A DNA stretch of 64,000 nt from Steroidobacteraceae bacterium (lineage in GTDB: Bacteria > Pseudomonadota > Gammaproteobacteria > Steroidobacterales > Steroidobacteraceae), in NCBI GenBank assembly GCA_041395505.1, contig JAWLAG010000001.1:1984001-2048000 (forward strand). Direction: 5' to 3'. Position 1 is the first letter of the stretch. Each line of letters begins with the position of its first letter. Made by a program: the position numbers and the translations under genes. Below the pieces are notes generated by a model. It had not been told where the DNA came from, did no database searches, and was given only the letters and a program-made list of their open reading frames with translations. Positions 25,606 through 35,009 of the stretch are shown piece after piece.

Positions 25606-26820
25606 TCAGATCACCTTATTGGCCTTGAGAATTTCATAGCGCTCGCGGCTCAGCCCGAGCAGATCAAGGTAAACGTTGTCGTTGTGCTCGCCCATGCCCG
25701 GACTTGGGCTACGGATTCCGCCAGGCGTCTCGGACAGTTTCGGCGCGACGTTCTGCATTCTCAGATCGCCGAAGTCCGGGTGTTTGGTGGAGACAATGGC
25801 ATCGCGCGCCTTGAAGTGCGGGTCCTCGAGCATGTCCGGAGCGCGGTAGATCAGTCCCGAGGGCACGCCGAAGTTGTCCATCAGGGCGAGTATTTCCTTG
25901 CAGGTCTTGGTGCGTGTCCAGTCCGCAATCAGCTCATCGAGCTCCTGTTGACGCGCGCCGCGCGCCATGTGGCTGATGAAGCGTTCGTCCTTGGCGAGCT
26001 CCGGCTGACCCATGGCTTCGGCCAGGCGCGCGAAAACCGTGTCCTGATTGCCGGCGATCAGGACCATCTGGCCGTCGCTGGTGGGATAGACATTCGATGG
26101 GGCGACATTTGGCAGTATGGCTCCCGTGCGTTCACGGATATAGCCCGCCTTGTCGTACTCGGTGATGAGCGACTCCATCATGTTGAGCACGGCTTCGTAG
26201 ATCGCCGAGTCCACCAGCTGCCCGCGCCCCGTCTTTTCGCGGTAGTGCAGGGCCGACAAGGCGCCGACCGCCGCGAACGTTGCAGCGAGTGAGTCGCCGA
26301 TGCTGATCCCCATGCGCGAGGGCGGGGTCGCGGGATCGCCGCAGACATAGCGGAGCCCTCCCATGGCCTCGCCGACGGCGCCAAATCCAGCCTGCCGGGA
26401 GTAAGGCCCGGTCTGGCCGAACCCGGATACCCTTATCATGATGAGCCGTGGGTTGATCTTTGACAGGACGTCCCATCCCAAGCCCCATTTTTCCATGGTG
26501 CCGGGCCGAAAATTCTCAAGCAAAAAATCAGATTCCGCGACTAACTCCTTGAGAAGGCTCTGACCTTCAGGCTGCCGTAGGTCCAGAGTGACGGCCTTCT
26601 TGTTGCGCGCGATCACCGGCCACCACAGGCTCTTGCCATGGGCTTTCTCGCGGCCCCAGTTGCGCATCGGGTCACCCTGGCCCGGCGGCTCGATCTTGAT
26701 GACTTCGGCGCCCATATCGCCCAGTAGCTGGCCGCAGAATGGTCCTGCCAGCAGCGTGCCCAGTTCGATGACCCGCAGGTCCGAAAGGGGGCCGTTGCGG
26801 AATTTGGGGTCCACAGTCAT
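25606..26820 (-). CDS. CaiB/BaiF-type (class III) CoA-transferase
   Basis: 404 residues from ATG 26820, which has GAGGAC upstream. DLRVIELGTLLAGPFCGQLL, GAEVIKIEPPGQGDPMRNWG, NKKAVTLDLR, DFLLENFRPG and the likely catalytic Asp in GQLVDSAIYEAVL match formyl-/carnitine-CoA transferase relatives. It moves CoA between carboxylic acids; substrates unknown. First gene of the minus-strand operon, divergent from the HMG-CoA-lyase-like gene, a pairing that suggests one makes an acyl-CoA that the other cleaves. Confidence 0.9.
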   Translation of the reverse strand: MTVDPKFRNGPLSDLRVIELGTLLAGPFCGQLLGDMGAEVIKIEPPGQGDPMRNWGREKAHGKSLWWPVIARNKKAVTLDLRQPEGQSLLKELVAESDFLLENFRPGTMEKWGLGWDVLSKINPRLIMIRVSGFGQTGPYSRQAGFGAVGEAMGGLRYVCGDPATPPSRMGISIGDSLAATFAAVGALSALHYREKTGRGQLVDSAIYEAVLNMMESLITEYDKAGYIRERTGAILPNVAPSNVYPTSDGQMVLIAGNQDTVFARLAEAMGQPELAKDERFISHMARGARQQELDELIADWTRTKTCKEILALMDNFGVPSGLIYRAPDMLEDPHFKARDAIVSTKHPDFGDLRMQNVAPKLSETPGGIRSPSPGMGEHNDNVYLDLLGLSRERYEILKANKVI

Positions 26821-26965
26821 GTCTAATTGTCCTCGCTGAAAAGCCTGTTTTTCCGGGTTGGCTGACGTATACCGAGCACCAGATGGGCGGTCAAGCAAGC
26901 GATCGCTTGCCGCCCACGCAGCGTGCTCTATGATTGTCCGTGCATTTAGGCTGGATTGGAGCGAA

Positions 26966-27886
26966 ATGGCAATGGCCAGGCGCATCGAAATCGTCGAAGT
27001 GGGGCCGCGGGACGGTCTGCAGAGTGAGCCTGGCGTCATGGCGACCGCGACCAAGATCCAGTTCATCGATCGCCTGATCGGCTGCGGCGTGCGGCGTCTC
27101 GAGGTCACGAGCTTCGTAAATCCCAAGCGTGTGCCGCAGATGGCGGATGCAGAAGCCGTTCTGGCCGGGCTGACCCGCCGCGACGACGTCCACTATGTCG
27201 GCCTCGTCCTGAATCGCCGCGGATTCGATCGCGCCCTCGCAGCGGGCTGCAACGAAATCGGCATGGCAGTCGTTGCCAGCAACACTTTCAATGAGCGCAA
27301 CCAGGGCGTGACGACCGAACAATCCATCGCCGCCTGGCTGGATATTGCGAAGGCGGCACACGCCGCCGGGATCCGCGCGCAAGTGACAGTCTCGGCCGCG
27401 TTTGGTTGCCCATTCGAGGGTGAGGTCAGGATCGATCGGGTCATCGAGATCGCTCGCCGTGTCGCCGATGGCAATCCGCACGAAATCGCATTTGCCGACA
27501 CCATCGGCGTGGGTGTGCCGGCGCAGGTCACCGAGTTGTTGACCCGCGCCCGCGATGCGCTGCCGGGCATGCCGCTGCGTTGCCATTTTCACAACACCCG
27601 CAATACGGGCCTTGCCAACGCCTATGCGGCCGTCGAGGCCGGGGTCAGCGCGCTCGATGCGAGTACGGGCGGAATTGGCGGCTGCCCGTTCGCCCCTGCG
27701 GCCACGGGCAATATACCGACCGAGGATCTCGTCTACATGCTCGCCCGAAGCGGAATCGACTGCGGTATCGACCTCGATGCGCTGATTGCAACCGGCCAAT
27801 GGCTGGCTGAAGCGCTCGGTCGGCCCGTTCCTGGCATGTTGGTCAAGGCTGGAAACTTTCCGGGCGCACTGCCGAGCGCGGCTTGA
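26966..27886 (+). CDS. Hydroxymethylglutaryl-CoA lyase-like enzyme
   Basis: 306 residues from ATG 26966 with GGAG upstream. An HMGL-family TIM barrel: EIVEVGPRDGLQSEP at the N-terminus, RLEVTSFVNPKRVPQ, FADTIGVGVPAQV and the lyase signature DASTGGIGGCPFAPAATGN with the catalytic Cys. The metal-binding HxH segment reads CHFHNTRNTGLAN, with Asn where HMG-CoA lyases usually have Asp. Likely a lyase for a 3-hydroxy-3-alkyl acyl-CoA; the actual substrate may differ from HMG-CoA. First gene of the plus run, 145 bp from the divergent CoA-transferase. Confidence 0.87.
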   Translation: MAMARRIEIVEVGPRDGLQSEPGVMATATKIQFIDRLIGCGVRRLEVTSFVNPKRVPQMADAEAVLAGLTRRDDVHYVGLVLNRRGFDRALAAGCNEIGMAVVASNTFNERNQGVTTEQSIAAWLDIAKAAHAAGIRAQVTVSAAFGCPFEGEVRIDRVIEIARRVADGNPHEIAFADTIGVGVPAQVTELLTRARDALPGMPLRCHFHNTRNTGLANAYAAVEAGVSALDASTGGIGGCPFAPAATGNIPTEDLVYMLARSGIDCGIDLDALIATGQWLAEALGRPVPGMLVKAGNFPGALPSAA

Positions 27887-27972
27887 TGCCAAGGCCGCGC
27901 GTGCGCCGGCAATTGCCACGACGGAACTAAACTCGGATACTCAACAGGATTCACTGGAAGGACAGGATCAAT

Positions 27973-30084
27973 ATGTCGTACCGATTGGGAGTCGATGTAG
28001 GCGGCACGTTTACCGATCTGCTGCTGGTCAACGAAAAGACCGGCAAGAGCTGGAGTGCGAAGATACCGAGCACGCCGCAGGATCAATCGATCGGCGTACT
28101 GAATGGCATCAGTCGCGTCTGCCAGAACGCCGGCATCGATCCAACTGAGATCGATCACGTAATGCACGGCACCACGGTCGCAACCAATACCGTGCTGACA
28201 GGCACGGGCGCCGTCTGCGGCCTCGTGACTACCAAAGGCTATCGGCAGGTGCTGCAGATCGCACGCTCCTACGTACCGGGCGGATTGGGTGGTTGGGTGA
28301 TCTACAACAAGAGCCTGCCGATGGCCCCGCTCGCGCTCACGGTCGAAGCGGACGAGCGCATCAGCGCCAAAGGCGAGGTTGTACACAAACTCGACGAGGA
28401 CAGCCTGCGGCGTAGTCTGCGCGATCTCAAGGGACGCAAGATCGAGGCCCTGACCGTATCGCTGATCAATGCCTTCGCCAACGATGCCCACGAGAAACGC
28501 GTACGCACGATCGCCGCGGAGGAATTGCCGGGCGTGCCGGTATCGCTATCCTCGGAAGTCGTCCCGGAAATGCAGGAATACGAACGCACCGTCACGACGG
28601 TTGCCAATTCGTACGTGCGCCCGCGCGTTTCAAAGTATGTTGCCAGCCTCAAGAGCAAGCTCGAGAAGACCACCAGCAAGGTCAAGCTGCACATTCTGCG
28701 CTCCGATGGCGGACTGGCTTCCGCCGCATCGGCCGAAGAGTACCCGGTCAACCTGTTGATGTCCGGGCCAGCCGGTGGCGTAACCGGCGCGCTCTGGGTC
28801 GCCCTGCAGGCGGGCTTCAAGAATCTGTTGACCATCGACGTGGGTGGCACCTCGACAGACGTGGCGCTCATCCAGGACGGTGAACCCAGACTGCGTCGTG
28901 AGACCACCGTCGGTGACGTCACCGTACGGGCCTCGTCGGTCGATATACGTACGGTGGGTGCTGGCGGTGGGTCGATCGCCCATGTACCGGAACTCACCAA
29001 GGCCCTGCGCGTCGGTCCGCAGAGCGCCGGTGCGGATCCAGGCCCAGCGGCCTACGACCGTGGAGGCACCGAGCCGACCGTCACCGATGCGAATGTCGTG
29101 CTGGGCTATCTGCCCGAAATGCAGCGTCTCGGCGGCGACATGGAACTCAAGCGTGACCTGTCCGCTCAAGCCGTGCAGAAAATCGGCGCAGCGCTAGGCC
29201 TGTCCAAGAAGGATGCGGCCCTCGGAATCTACAATATCGTCAACGAGAACATGGTCGGCGCACTGCGCCTCGTGTCGGTCGAGCAGGGTTACGACCCCCG
29301 CGACTATGCGCTCATTTCCTTTGGCGGAGCGGGTCCGCTGCACGCCAATGCGATTTCGCGGCTGCTGGGATCCTGGCCCTCGATCATCCCGCCGGGGCCG
29401 GGTGTGCTGTGTGCTCTTGGCGATGCGACGACGGCCGTGCGCGATGAACGCGCGCGCACTTTCGTGCGCAAGTTCTCCCAGACCAGCGCGAAGGAGGTCG
29501 CGAAAACCTTGCGCGAACTCGCGAACGAAGCGTCTGTTGCGCTCGTCAAGGAAGGTGTGCCGAAGAGCGACATTTCGACGCAGTTCCAGGTGGACGTCCG
29601 TTATCACGGCCAGGGCCTTCGACTTACGGTCAACGTATCGCTGCAGGACCTCGAGAAGAACGGTCTCAAGGCGATCTCGGAACCCTTTGACGAGGAACAC
29701 AAGCGCCTGTTCACATTCGCCCTGAGTCTCGAACATGAACTGGTCACGCTGCGCGCGGCGGTCCGTGGGCGAGGAATCCGCGTCACCCGGCCAGCCATTG
29801 CCAAGGGCTCGGCCGATGCCAAGGCTGCCATCGTCGCAACGCAGGCGAGTTACATGGATGGGCGCGACGTCAAGGCCAAGGTCTACGACCGCGCCAAATT
29901 GAAAGCAGGCAACAAGATCGCAGGCCCGGCGATCATCATGGAAATGGATTCGACAACCGTGATCCTGCCGAAGCACCATGGACGCGTCGACAAGTTCGGC
30001 AACATTTTGATTTTCCCCGATGGCCACAAGGCAGCCGGAGCGCCCACCAAGCGCAGGCGGTCGAGCCCGTCACGCAAGAAGTGA
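27973..30084 (+). CDS. hyuA: Hydantoinase/oxoprolinase family subunit A
   Basis: 703 residues. N-terminal nucleotide-binding GVDVGGTFTDLLL, HGTTVATN, the ASKHA-type LTIDVGGTSTD, GAGGGSIA, SAGADPGPAAYDRGG and SFGGAGPLHA match HyuA-type proteins (N-methylhydantoinase, 5-oxoprolinase, acetone/acetophenone carboxylase A subunits). These use ATP to open a lactam or imide ring or activate a ketone. The C-terminus is Lys/Arg-rich (KRRRSSPSRKK). Subunit B follows after 47 bp. Confidence 0.93.
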   Translation: MSYRLGVDVGGTFTDLLLVNEKTGKSWSAKIPSTPQDQSIGVLNGISRVCQNAGIDPTEIDHVMHGTTVATNTVLTGTGAVCGLVTTKGYRQVLQIARSYVPGGLGGWVIYNKSLPMAPLALTVEADERISAKGEVVHKLDEDSLRRSLRDLKGRKIEALTVSLINAFANDAHEKRVRTIAAEELPGVPVSLSSEVVPEMQEYERTVTTVANSYVRPRVSKYVASLKSKLEKTTSKVKLHILRSDGGLASAASAEEYPVNLLMSGPAGGVTGALWVALQAGFKNLLTIDVGGTSTDVALIQDGEPRLRRETTVGDVTVRASSVDIRTVGAGGGSIAHVPELTKALRVGPQSAGADPGPAAYDRGGTEPTVTDANVVLGYLPEMQRLGGDMELKRDLSAQAVQKIGAALGLSKKDAALGIYNIVNENMVGALRLVSVEQGYDPRDYALISFGGAGPLHANAISRLLGSWPSIIPPGPGVLCALGDATTAVRDERARTFVRKFSQTSAKEVAKTLRELANEASVALVKEGVPKSDISTQFQVDVRYHGQGLRLTVNVSLQDLEKNGLKAISEPFDEEHKRLFTFALSLEHELVTLRAAVRGRGIRVTRPAIAKGSADAKAAIVATQASYMDGRDVKAKVYDRAKLKAGNKIAGPAIIMEMDSTTVILPKHHGRVDKFGNILIFPDGHKAAGAPTKRRRSSPSRKK

Positions 30085-30131
30085 CCGCCGCCCGACGTAA
30101 CGCCAACACGTAACAGATTCAGGAGACGCAA

Positions 30132-32045
30132 ATGCCGGCAACTATCATTGAACCGAACAAGAAGCGCTGCAAGAAGGTCAAGGTCGACACCGTGACGATC
30201 GACATCATCGAGAGCGCGCTGCGCAATGCGCGCTATGAAATGGATACCGTGCTGTTTCGTACCGCAATGTCGCCAGGCATCCGCGAGCAGCACGATGAAT
30301 TTCCAATGATCGCAAACCTTGAAGGAAAGATGGTCGTCGGCCAATTCGGCTCGTTCATCTGGGGATTCATGCAAGGATACGATGGTACGGTCGAAGAGGG
30401 CGATATCTTCCTCACCACCGATCCCTACTCCGTCAATGGCGCAATCAGCCATGCCAATGACTGGCTCATGCTCATGCCGATCTACAAGGACAAGCGGGTC
30501 ATCGCATGGGCCGCCATGTTTGGCCATATGACCGACATCGGCGGCAAAGTGCCGGGCTCGCTTCCGACGGATGCCCGGCAGATCTTCGAAGAGGGTATCG
30601 TTGTGCCGCCCGTCAAGATCTACAAGAACGGCAAGCTGCAGGAAGATGTGCTGCGCGTCATATTGCACAATTGCCGTCTACCGCACTGGAACCTGTCGGA
30701 TTTCAATGCCATCGTGGCAGCGTTGCGCACGGCCGGAAATCGTTGCCGCGAAATCGCTCGCCGCTTCGGTGATGATGTTTTCTACTCGGCCATGGATGCG
30801 ATGCTCGAGCGCAACAAGCGCGCCATGCGCGAACTGATCCGGCGCACCGTCCCGGAGAAAAAGCAGTATTTCGAGGACTATATCTGCGACGACGGCATGG
30901 GCAGCGGCCCGTACAAGATCGCCTGCAGCATGTGGCGCGAAGGCGATAAGTGCATATTCGATTTCACGGGCACCGACCCGCAATCGGTTGGCTCGATCAA
31001 TTTCCTGCTCAACGAGGAAATGTTCAAGATGTTTGCGGGCGTGTACATGATCATGGTGTTCGACCCGCAGATCCTGTTCAACGACGGCTTCTATGACCTC
31101 ATGGAGGTTCGCATCCCTCCGGGAACCTTGCTGAAGCCGCTCAAACCGGCGGCACTTTCCTGTCGAACCCATGCGCTGGGTCGCATCTTCGACATCCTGG
31201 GAGGCTTGCTCGGCCAGGGCAATCCGCAATTCATGTGCGCGGCAGGATTCTCGGACAGTCCGCATTTCATGTACTCCGGATACGACCGCAATGGCGAGTG
31301 GTACCAGCTCTACCAGATCGGTTTCGGTGGTATCCCCGGCAAACCTTTCGGAGATGGGCCGGACGGCCATTCACTGTGGCCTTCGTTCACGAACGTGCCG
31401 AACGAGTTTCTCGAGAGCTACTTTCCGTTGCGAATCGATGTCTATGAAACGCTCGCCGACACTGGCGGTGCAGGCAAGCACCGTGGTGGCAATGCGCTAC
31501 GGATCGGCTACCGGTTCCTCGAACCGGGCGAGATTTCGATTCACGACGATCGTTGGCTCACCTATCCCTGGGGCGTCAATGGCGGCTTGCCGGGCGCACG
31601 CAGCACCAAGATCCTGGTGCGAACCGATGGCACTCGCGAACTGATGCAGTCGAAGTGCGACCGGATCCGCGTCGAGGCCGGCGATCTGCTTTATTTCGAT
31701 ACCTGGGGAGGCGGCGGCTGGGGAGACCCCCTGGAGCGCGATGCCGCGCAAGTAGCCTTCGATGTTGATGCGGGCCTCGTGACTCGCGAGGGAGCCCGCC
31801 GCTATGGCGTCGTTTTGCGAGACGACCGCTCCGTCGATCAGGAACAGACCAGGGCTCTTCGGCAGCGCATGGCGAGCGAGCGGGGTGAGGTCAAGTTGTT
31901 CGACCGCGGTTTCACCAGCATTGATGAACTCAAGGCACGCTGCGAGAGCGAAACGGGCCTGGCTGCGCCTGTGCAGCCCCAGTTCACCAAATGGGCAAAA
32001 GTGGCAGCGGAATCCGCGCTGCGCAAACGCGGCAAAGCGGCGTGA
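30132..32045 (+). CDS. hyuB: Hydantoinase B/oxoprolinase family subunit
   Basis: 637 residues, partner of the A subunit. It has RTAMSPGIREQHDEF, TDPYSVNGAISHANDW, FGHMTDIGG, RLPHWNLSDFNA, DFTGTDPQSVGSIN, GGAGKHRGGNA and WGGGGWGDPLERD, all typical of HyuB. AGGAG sits before the ATG. The stop overlaps the next gene's GTG (GTGA), binding the amidase to this pair. Confidence 0.93.
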   Translation: MPATIIEPNKKRCKKVKVDTVTIDIIESALRNARYEMDTVLFRTAMSPGIREQHDEFPMIANLEGKMVVGQFGSFIWGFMQGYDGTVEEGDIFLTTDPYSVNGAISHANDWLMLMPIYKDKRVIAWAAMFGHMTDIGGKVPGSLPTDARQIFEEGIVVPPVKIYKNGKLQEDVLRVILHNCRLPHWNLSDFNAIVAALRTAGNRCREIARRFGDDVFYSAMDAMLERNKRAMRELIRRTVPEKKQYFEDYICDDGMGSGPYKIACSMWREGDKCIFDFTGTDPQSVGSINFLLNEEMFKMFAGVYMIMVFDPQILFNDGFYDLMEVRIPPGTLLKPLKPAALSCRTHALGRIFDILGGLLGQGNPQFMCAAGFSDSPHFMYSGYDRNGEWYQLYQIGFGGIPGKPFGDGPDGHSLWPSFTNVPNEFLESYFPLRIDVYETLADTGGAGKHRGGNALRIGYRFLEPGEISIHDDRWLTYPWGVNGGLPGARSTKILVRTDGTRELMQSKCDRIRVEAGDLLYFDTWGGGGWGDPLERDAAQVAFDVDAGLVTREGARRYGVVLRDDRSVDQEQTRALRQRMASERGEVKLFDRGFTSIDELKARCESETGLAAPVQPQFTKWAKVAAESALRKRGKAA

Positions 32046-32686
32046 GCGACGACCCGTACAAACAGGTTGGCTACGGCGCCTATGACATAGGCTATGGCGA
32101 AAAACCGGCTGTGCTCTGCGTTGACTGGCAGGTTGCGTTCACCGATCCGCGATTTCCGCTCGGCAACCTGCCCGCGCTGCACCGCGCACGTGACAATACG
32201 GTCAGGCTGCTCGATGTCGCTCGCGCAGCTGGTGTGCCAGTCGCAGCCTGTTATACGGCCTATTGCAGTCAGTCCGACATGCCATTGTGGAAAGTCAAAG
32301 CGGTCCGCGAAGAGTTCATCTACGGTCATGAGTGTACGGCGATGGACCCCCTGATCGACCACCCGGACAATTTCACCTACTGCAAGAATGCGCCGTCGAT
32401 GTTCTTTCAGACGCCGCTGATTACCTACCTCGTGCGTCAGAACATCGATACCGTGATCGTCACCGGCTGTACGACCAGCGGCTGCGTACGCGCGACAGTT
32501 GTCGACGCTTTTTCCTATGGTTTTCGGGTGCAATTGGTTGACGACTGTTGCGGCGATGCGGGAGAGGGGCCACACAACGACGTTTTGCGCGATTGCGGAC
32601 GCCGTTATTGCGATGTCACCAAACTGGCCGATGTGACCCGGCAATTGCGTGTTGGCCAGTCGCAACGCCAGGCTCCGGCCGCCTGA
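32042..32686 (+). CDS. Isochorismatase-family cysteine hydrolase (second), N-carbamoylsarcosine-amidase-like
   Basis: 214 residues. The GTG at 32042 is chosen for its 4-bp overlap with hyuB; a longer frame opens at 31991. Triad Asp28 (LCVDWQ), Lys115 (YCKNAPSMFF) and Cys148 (GCTTSGCVRATVVDAFSYGF). In creatinine degradation, HyuAB opens N-methylhydantoin and an amidase of this family removes the carbamoyl group; the HyuA-HyuB-amidase order here suits such a pair of steps. The substrate is not proven. Confidence 0.9.
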   Translation: MSDDPYKQVGYGAYDIGYGEKPAVLCVDWQVAFTDPRFPLGNLPALHRARDNTVRLLDVARAAGVPVAACYTAYCSQSDMPLWKVKAVREEFIYGHECTAMDPLIDHPDNFTYCKNAPSMFFQTPLITYLVRQNIDTVIVTGCTTSGCVRATVVDAFSYGFRVQLVDDCCGDAGEGPHNDVLRDCGRRYCDVTKLADVTRQLRVGQSQRQAPAA

Positions 32687-33393
32687 TGCGCGCCAACCGG
32701 GCAATCGCGGTACGCTTTCGGCTTGTCGCGCTTGCGCTTTTGGCAATCGGCGCGATCAGCGCAGCGCATGCAGCCGAGAGCAGCGCGCGGAGTGACTACG
32801 CAGCAGCCGCAAGGCTGACGGCGGATTCCGCCCGCGGCCGGGAGCTGTTTGGAGTCTGTGCCGCCTGCCATGGCGTTGACGGCAACGGCCAGAGGGATGG
32901 ATCCATACCCGCCATCGCGGGCCAGCATCGCAGTGTTCTGCTGCGTCAGCTGATCGATTTTCGACATCAGCGACGATGGGACATCCGGATGGAGCACTTC
33001 GCGGCGAGCAAGCGCTTCCCCGATCTTGCTGACCTTGTCGATCTGGCGGCCTATGCCTCGTCTTTACCGGTCAGGCCAGGTCGGGCGCAGACGGGCAATG
33101 GCACGGAGCTACGTAGCGGTGTATCGGCCTATCTCACCAACTGCTCGCGTTGCCATGGTACGAGCGGGCAGGGCGATTCAGCAAAGGACGTGCCGCGGCT
33201 AGCTGGGCAGCACTACGAATACCTGGTGCGGCAGATGCACGACACCATGGAAAACCGGCGTCCCAACATGGCGCCAACCCATATCGACCTGCTGCGTCGG
33301 GTATTGGACCGCGATGTAATCGACGGTATAGCGGACTACCTCTCCAGGCTGTGTGCCGACCGGGCCTGCTCCGGACCGCCGCAGAATCAGTAG
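32686..33393 (+). CDS. Dihaem c-type cytochrome (c4-like)
   Basis: 235 residues: signal peptide (about 8-28, cleaved near AHA-AE), then two cytochrome c domains with haem motifs CAACH (about 63) and CSRCH (about 160). A periplasmic electron carrier; c4-type proteins feed terminal oxidases or accept electrons from dehydrogenases. It shares one base with the preceding amidase stop (TGATG), so it is in the same operon and may take electrons from a step of this pathway. Its last 7 bases overlap the convergent Usp gene. Confidence 0.88.
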   Translation: MRANRAIAVRFRLVALALLAIGAISAAHAAESSARSDYAAAARLTADSARGRELFGVCAACHGVDGNGQRDGSIPAIAGQHRSVLLRQLIDFRHQRRWDIRMEHFAASKRFPDLADLVDLAAYASSLPVRPGRAQTGNGTELRSGVSAYLTNCSRCHGTSGQGDSAKDVPRLAGQHYEYLVRQMHDTMENRRPNMAPTHIDLLRRVLDRDVIDGIADYLSRLCADRACSGPPQNQ

Positions 33394-34349
33394 GCGGGCG
33401 ACGGCTGCTCGCGAATCCCACTGACGAAATTCCCTGGTTTGACGACCAGGACATCGGTTTGCAGCAAGTCGAACAGTTGTTCCGCCGTATTGCCGACAAA
33501 TATGCGGCGAATCGCTGAGCGCGACACGGCCCCCATGACAGTCACCGCAACGCTGTTTGCAAGCGCGACCTTGGTGATGTTCGCGGCGATGTCGCCTTCG
33601 GTCAGGTGACAACGGCTCGATGGCAGCCCCGTGGCTTTTGCGATCCGGCGCAACGCGCGTGCGGCTCGATCGCGTTGTCGCTCCGTAAGGCCGCCGTCCT
33701 CGCCGAGCGGAACCGGTTGCCCGAGTCCGACCGGCATGAATTGCTGCATGGGGACGAGATTGTGCAACATGTGCAGTTTGCCACCGAGTTGGGCGGCGAA
33801 CTTCATGCCCGACCGAAGTATCTGTTTGTCGAGCGCTGCCGGCTTGGCGCGGCTGTGAAACGGATCGATCGACGCAAGGATATTCCGACTGCGCTGCCAG
33901 TTGGCAATTGGTTTCATCAGCAGCAACGGCAACGGACAGTGACGAATCAGTTCCCAATCCGTGTTCGATAACATCAGGCGAGCGGCACGCGCGTGATGAT
34001 GCGTTTCGATCACGATCATGTCAGCCTTGATCGCCAGCGCACGGCGCACGATTGCCTCGTGCGCGGGGTAGTCCCAATTGACCGCGGTACGGACTGCGAC
34101 AGCACGAAGGGCGGGGGCCTCCGCCAGTTGATCGAGCGAATCGAGCACCGTGCGTTCAATTCTTGTCATGACCTGTTGGCGCATCCGGCGACCTGCGCTG
34201 CCGCCGAGCGACACTGACGTGACAGGTGCATCGATCGCGCAGTACAGCTCGAGTTCGGTCCCTTTCTGCCTGCCGAGTACCGCGAGTTTGCCGAGCGTAG
34301 GGCGCGCGAGACCGTCGCCATGTTGAACTGCAATGAGGATTCTCTTCAC
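33387..34349 (-). CDS. Tandem universal stress protein (UspA domains x2)
   Basis: 320 residues from GTG 34349, which overlaps the FixJ-type gene stop as GTGA. Two Usp folds: KRILIAVQHGDGLARP at the start and a second half from about 165 (NILASIDPFHSRAKPAALDK), ending with the nucleotide-loop-like MGAVSRSAIRRIFVGNTAEQ, close to the C-terminal half of the Usp at 46036. Co-transcribed with the FixL/FixJ-type genes, so probably made for low-oxygen stress. Confidence 0.9.
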   Translation of the reverse strand: MKRILIAVQHGDGLARPTLGKLAVLGRQKGTELELYCAIDAPVTSVSLGGSAGRRMRQQVMTRIERTVLDSLDQLAEAPALRAVAVRTAVNWDYPAHEAIVRRALAIKADMIVIETHHHARAARLMLSNTDWELIRHCPLPLLLMKPIANWQRSRNILASIDPFHSRAKPAALDKQILRSGMKFAAQLGGKLHMLHNLVPMQQFMPVGLGQPVPLGEDGGLTERQRDRAARALRRIAKATGLPSSRCHLTEGDIAANITKVALANSVAVTVMGAVSRSAIRRIFVGNTAEQLFDLLQTDVLVVKPGNFVSGIREQPSPAY

Positions 34350-34990
34350 GGTGCGTCGACCCCCCGCGTCTTGCCCGCCATGGCATCGTCGATACCGATC
34401 ACCATGCGAACCAACTGTGCCAACGAACCTGCGCACATCTTCTCCATGACCCTGGCACGGTGAATTTCAACCGTGCGCTGACTCACGCCGAGATCCGCTG
34501 CCATGACCTTGTTTGGCCTGCCGGTGGATACCAGGCGCAATACCTGCATTTCCCGCGGCGTCAGGGACTCGTAACGCGCGCGGATTTCCGCCAGCGAGGC
34601 AAGTTCCGAGCGTTGCTTGCGATCCAGTTCGAGGGCGCGCTGCACCCGATCGAGGAGGTCCTGGTCGCGAAACGGTTTTTGCAGAAAATCCATTGCTCCG
34701 TGCTGCATTGCCTCCACGGCCATGGGCACATCGCCGTGACCCGTAATGAAGATGACCGGCAAGGTGATGCCACGTTGGTTCAACTGCTGCTGCAATTCAA
34801 GCCCGCTCATGCCCGGCATGCGCACATCCAACAGCAGGCAGCCACCCACCTCCGGTCGATAATTCGCAAGAAAGTCATTCGCGGATGGAAAGCTCGTACA
34901 TTCCATGCCAACGGAGCGCAGCAGCAGCTCGAGCGAATGCCTGACAGCCTGGTCGTCGTCGACAACAAAAACCGTCGGCCTGGTAACCAT
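34346..34990 (-). CDS. fixJ: FixJ/NarL-family response regulator
   Basis: 214 residues: receiver domain with VFVVDDD, phospho-acceptor Asp55 (LLLDVRMPG), the switch region FITGHGDV and LQKPF, and a LuxR-type helix-turn-helix (LTPREMQVLRLVSTGRPNK, VSQRTVEIHRARVMEKM). Follows the sensor kinase by 19 bp. It should activate genes when phosphorylated at low oxygen. Confidence 0.93.
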   Translation of the reverse strand: MVTRPTVFVVDDDQAVRHSLELLLRSVGMECTSFPSANDFLANYRPEVGGCLLLDVRMPGMSGLELQQQLNQRGITLPVIFITGHGDVPMAVEAMQHGAMDFLQKPFRDQDLLDRVQRALELDRKQRSELASLAEIRARYESLTPREMQVLRLVSTGRPNKVMAADLGVSQRTVEIHRARVMEKMCAGSLAQLVRMVIGIDDAMAGKTRGVDAP

Positions 34991-35009
34991 GGTCAGTGTC
35001 CTCCCCGTA

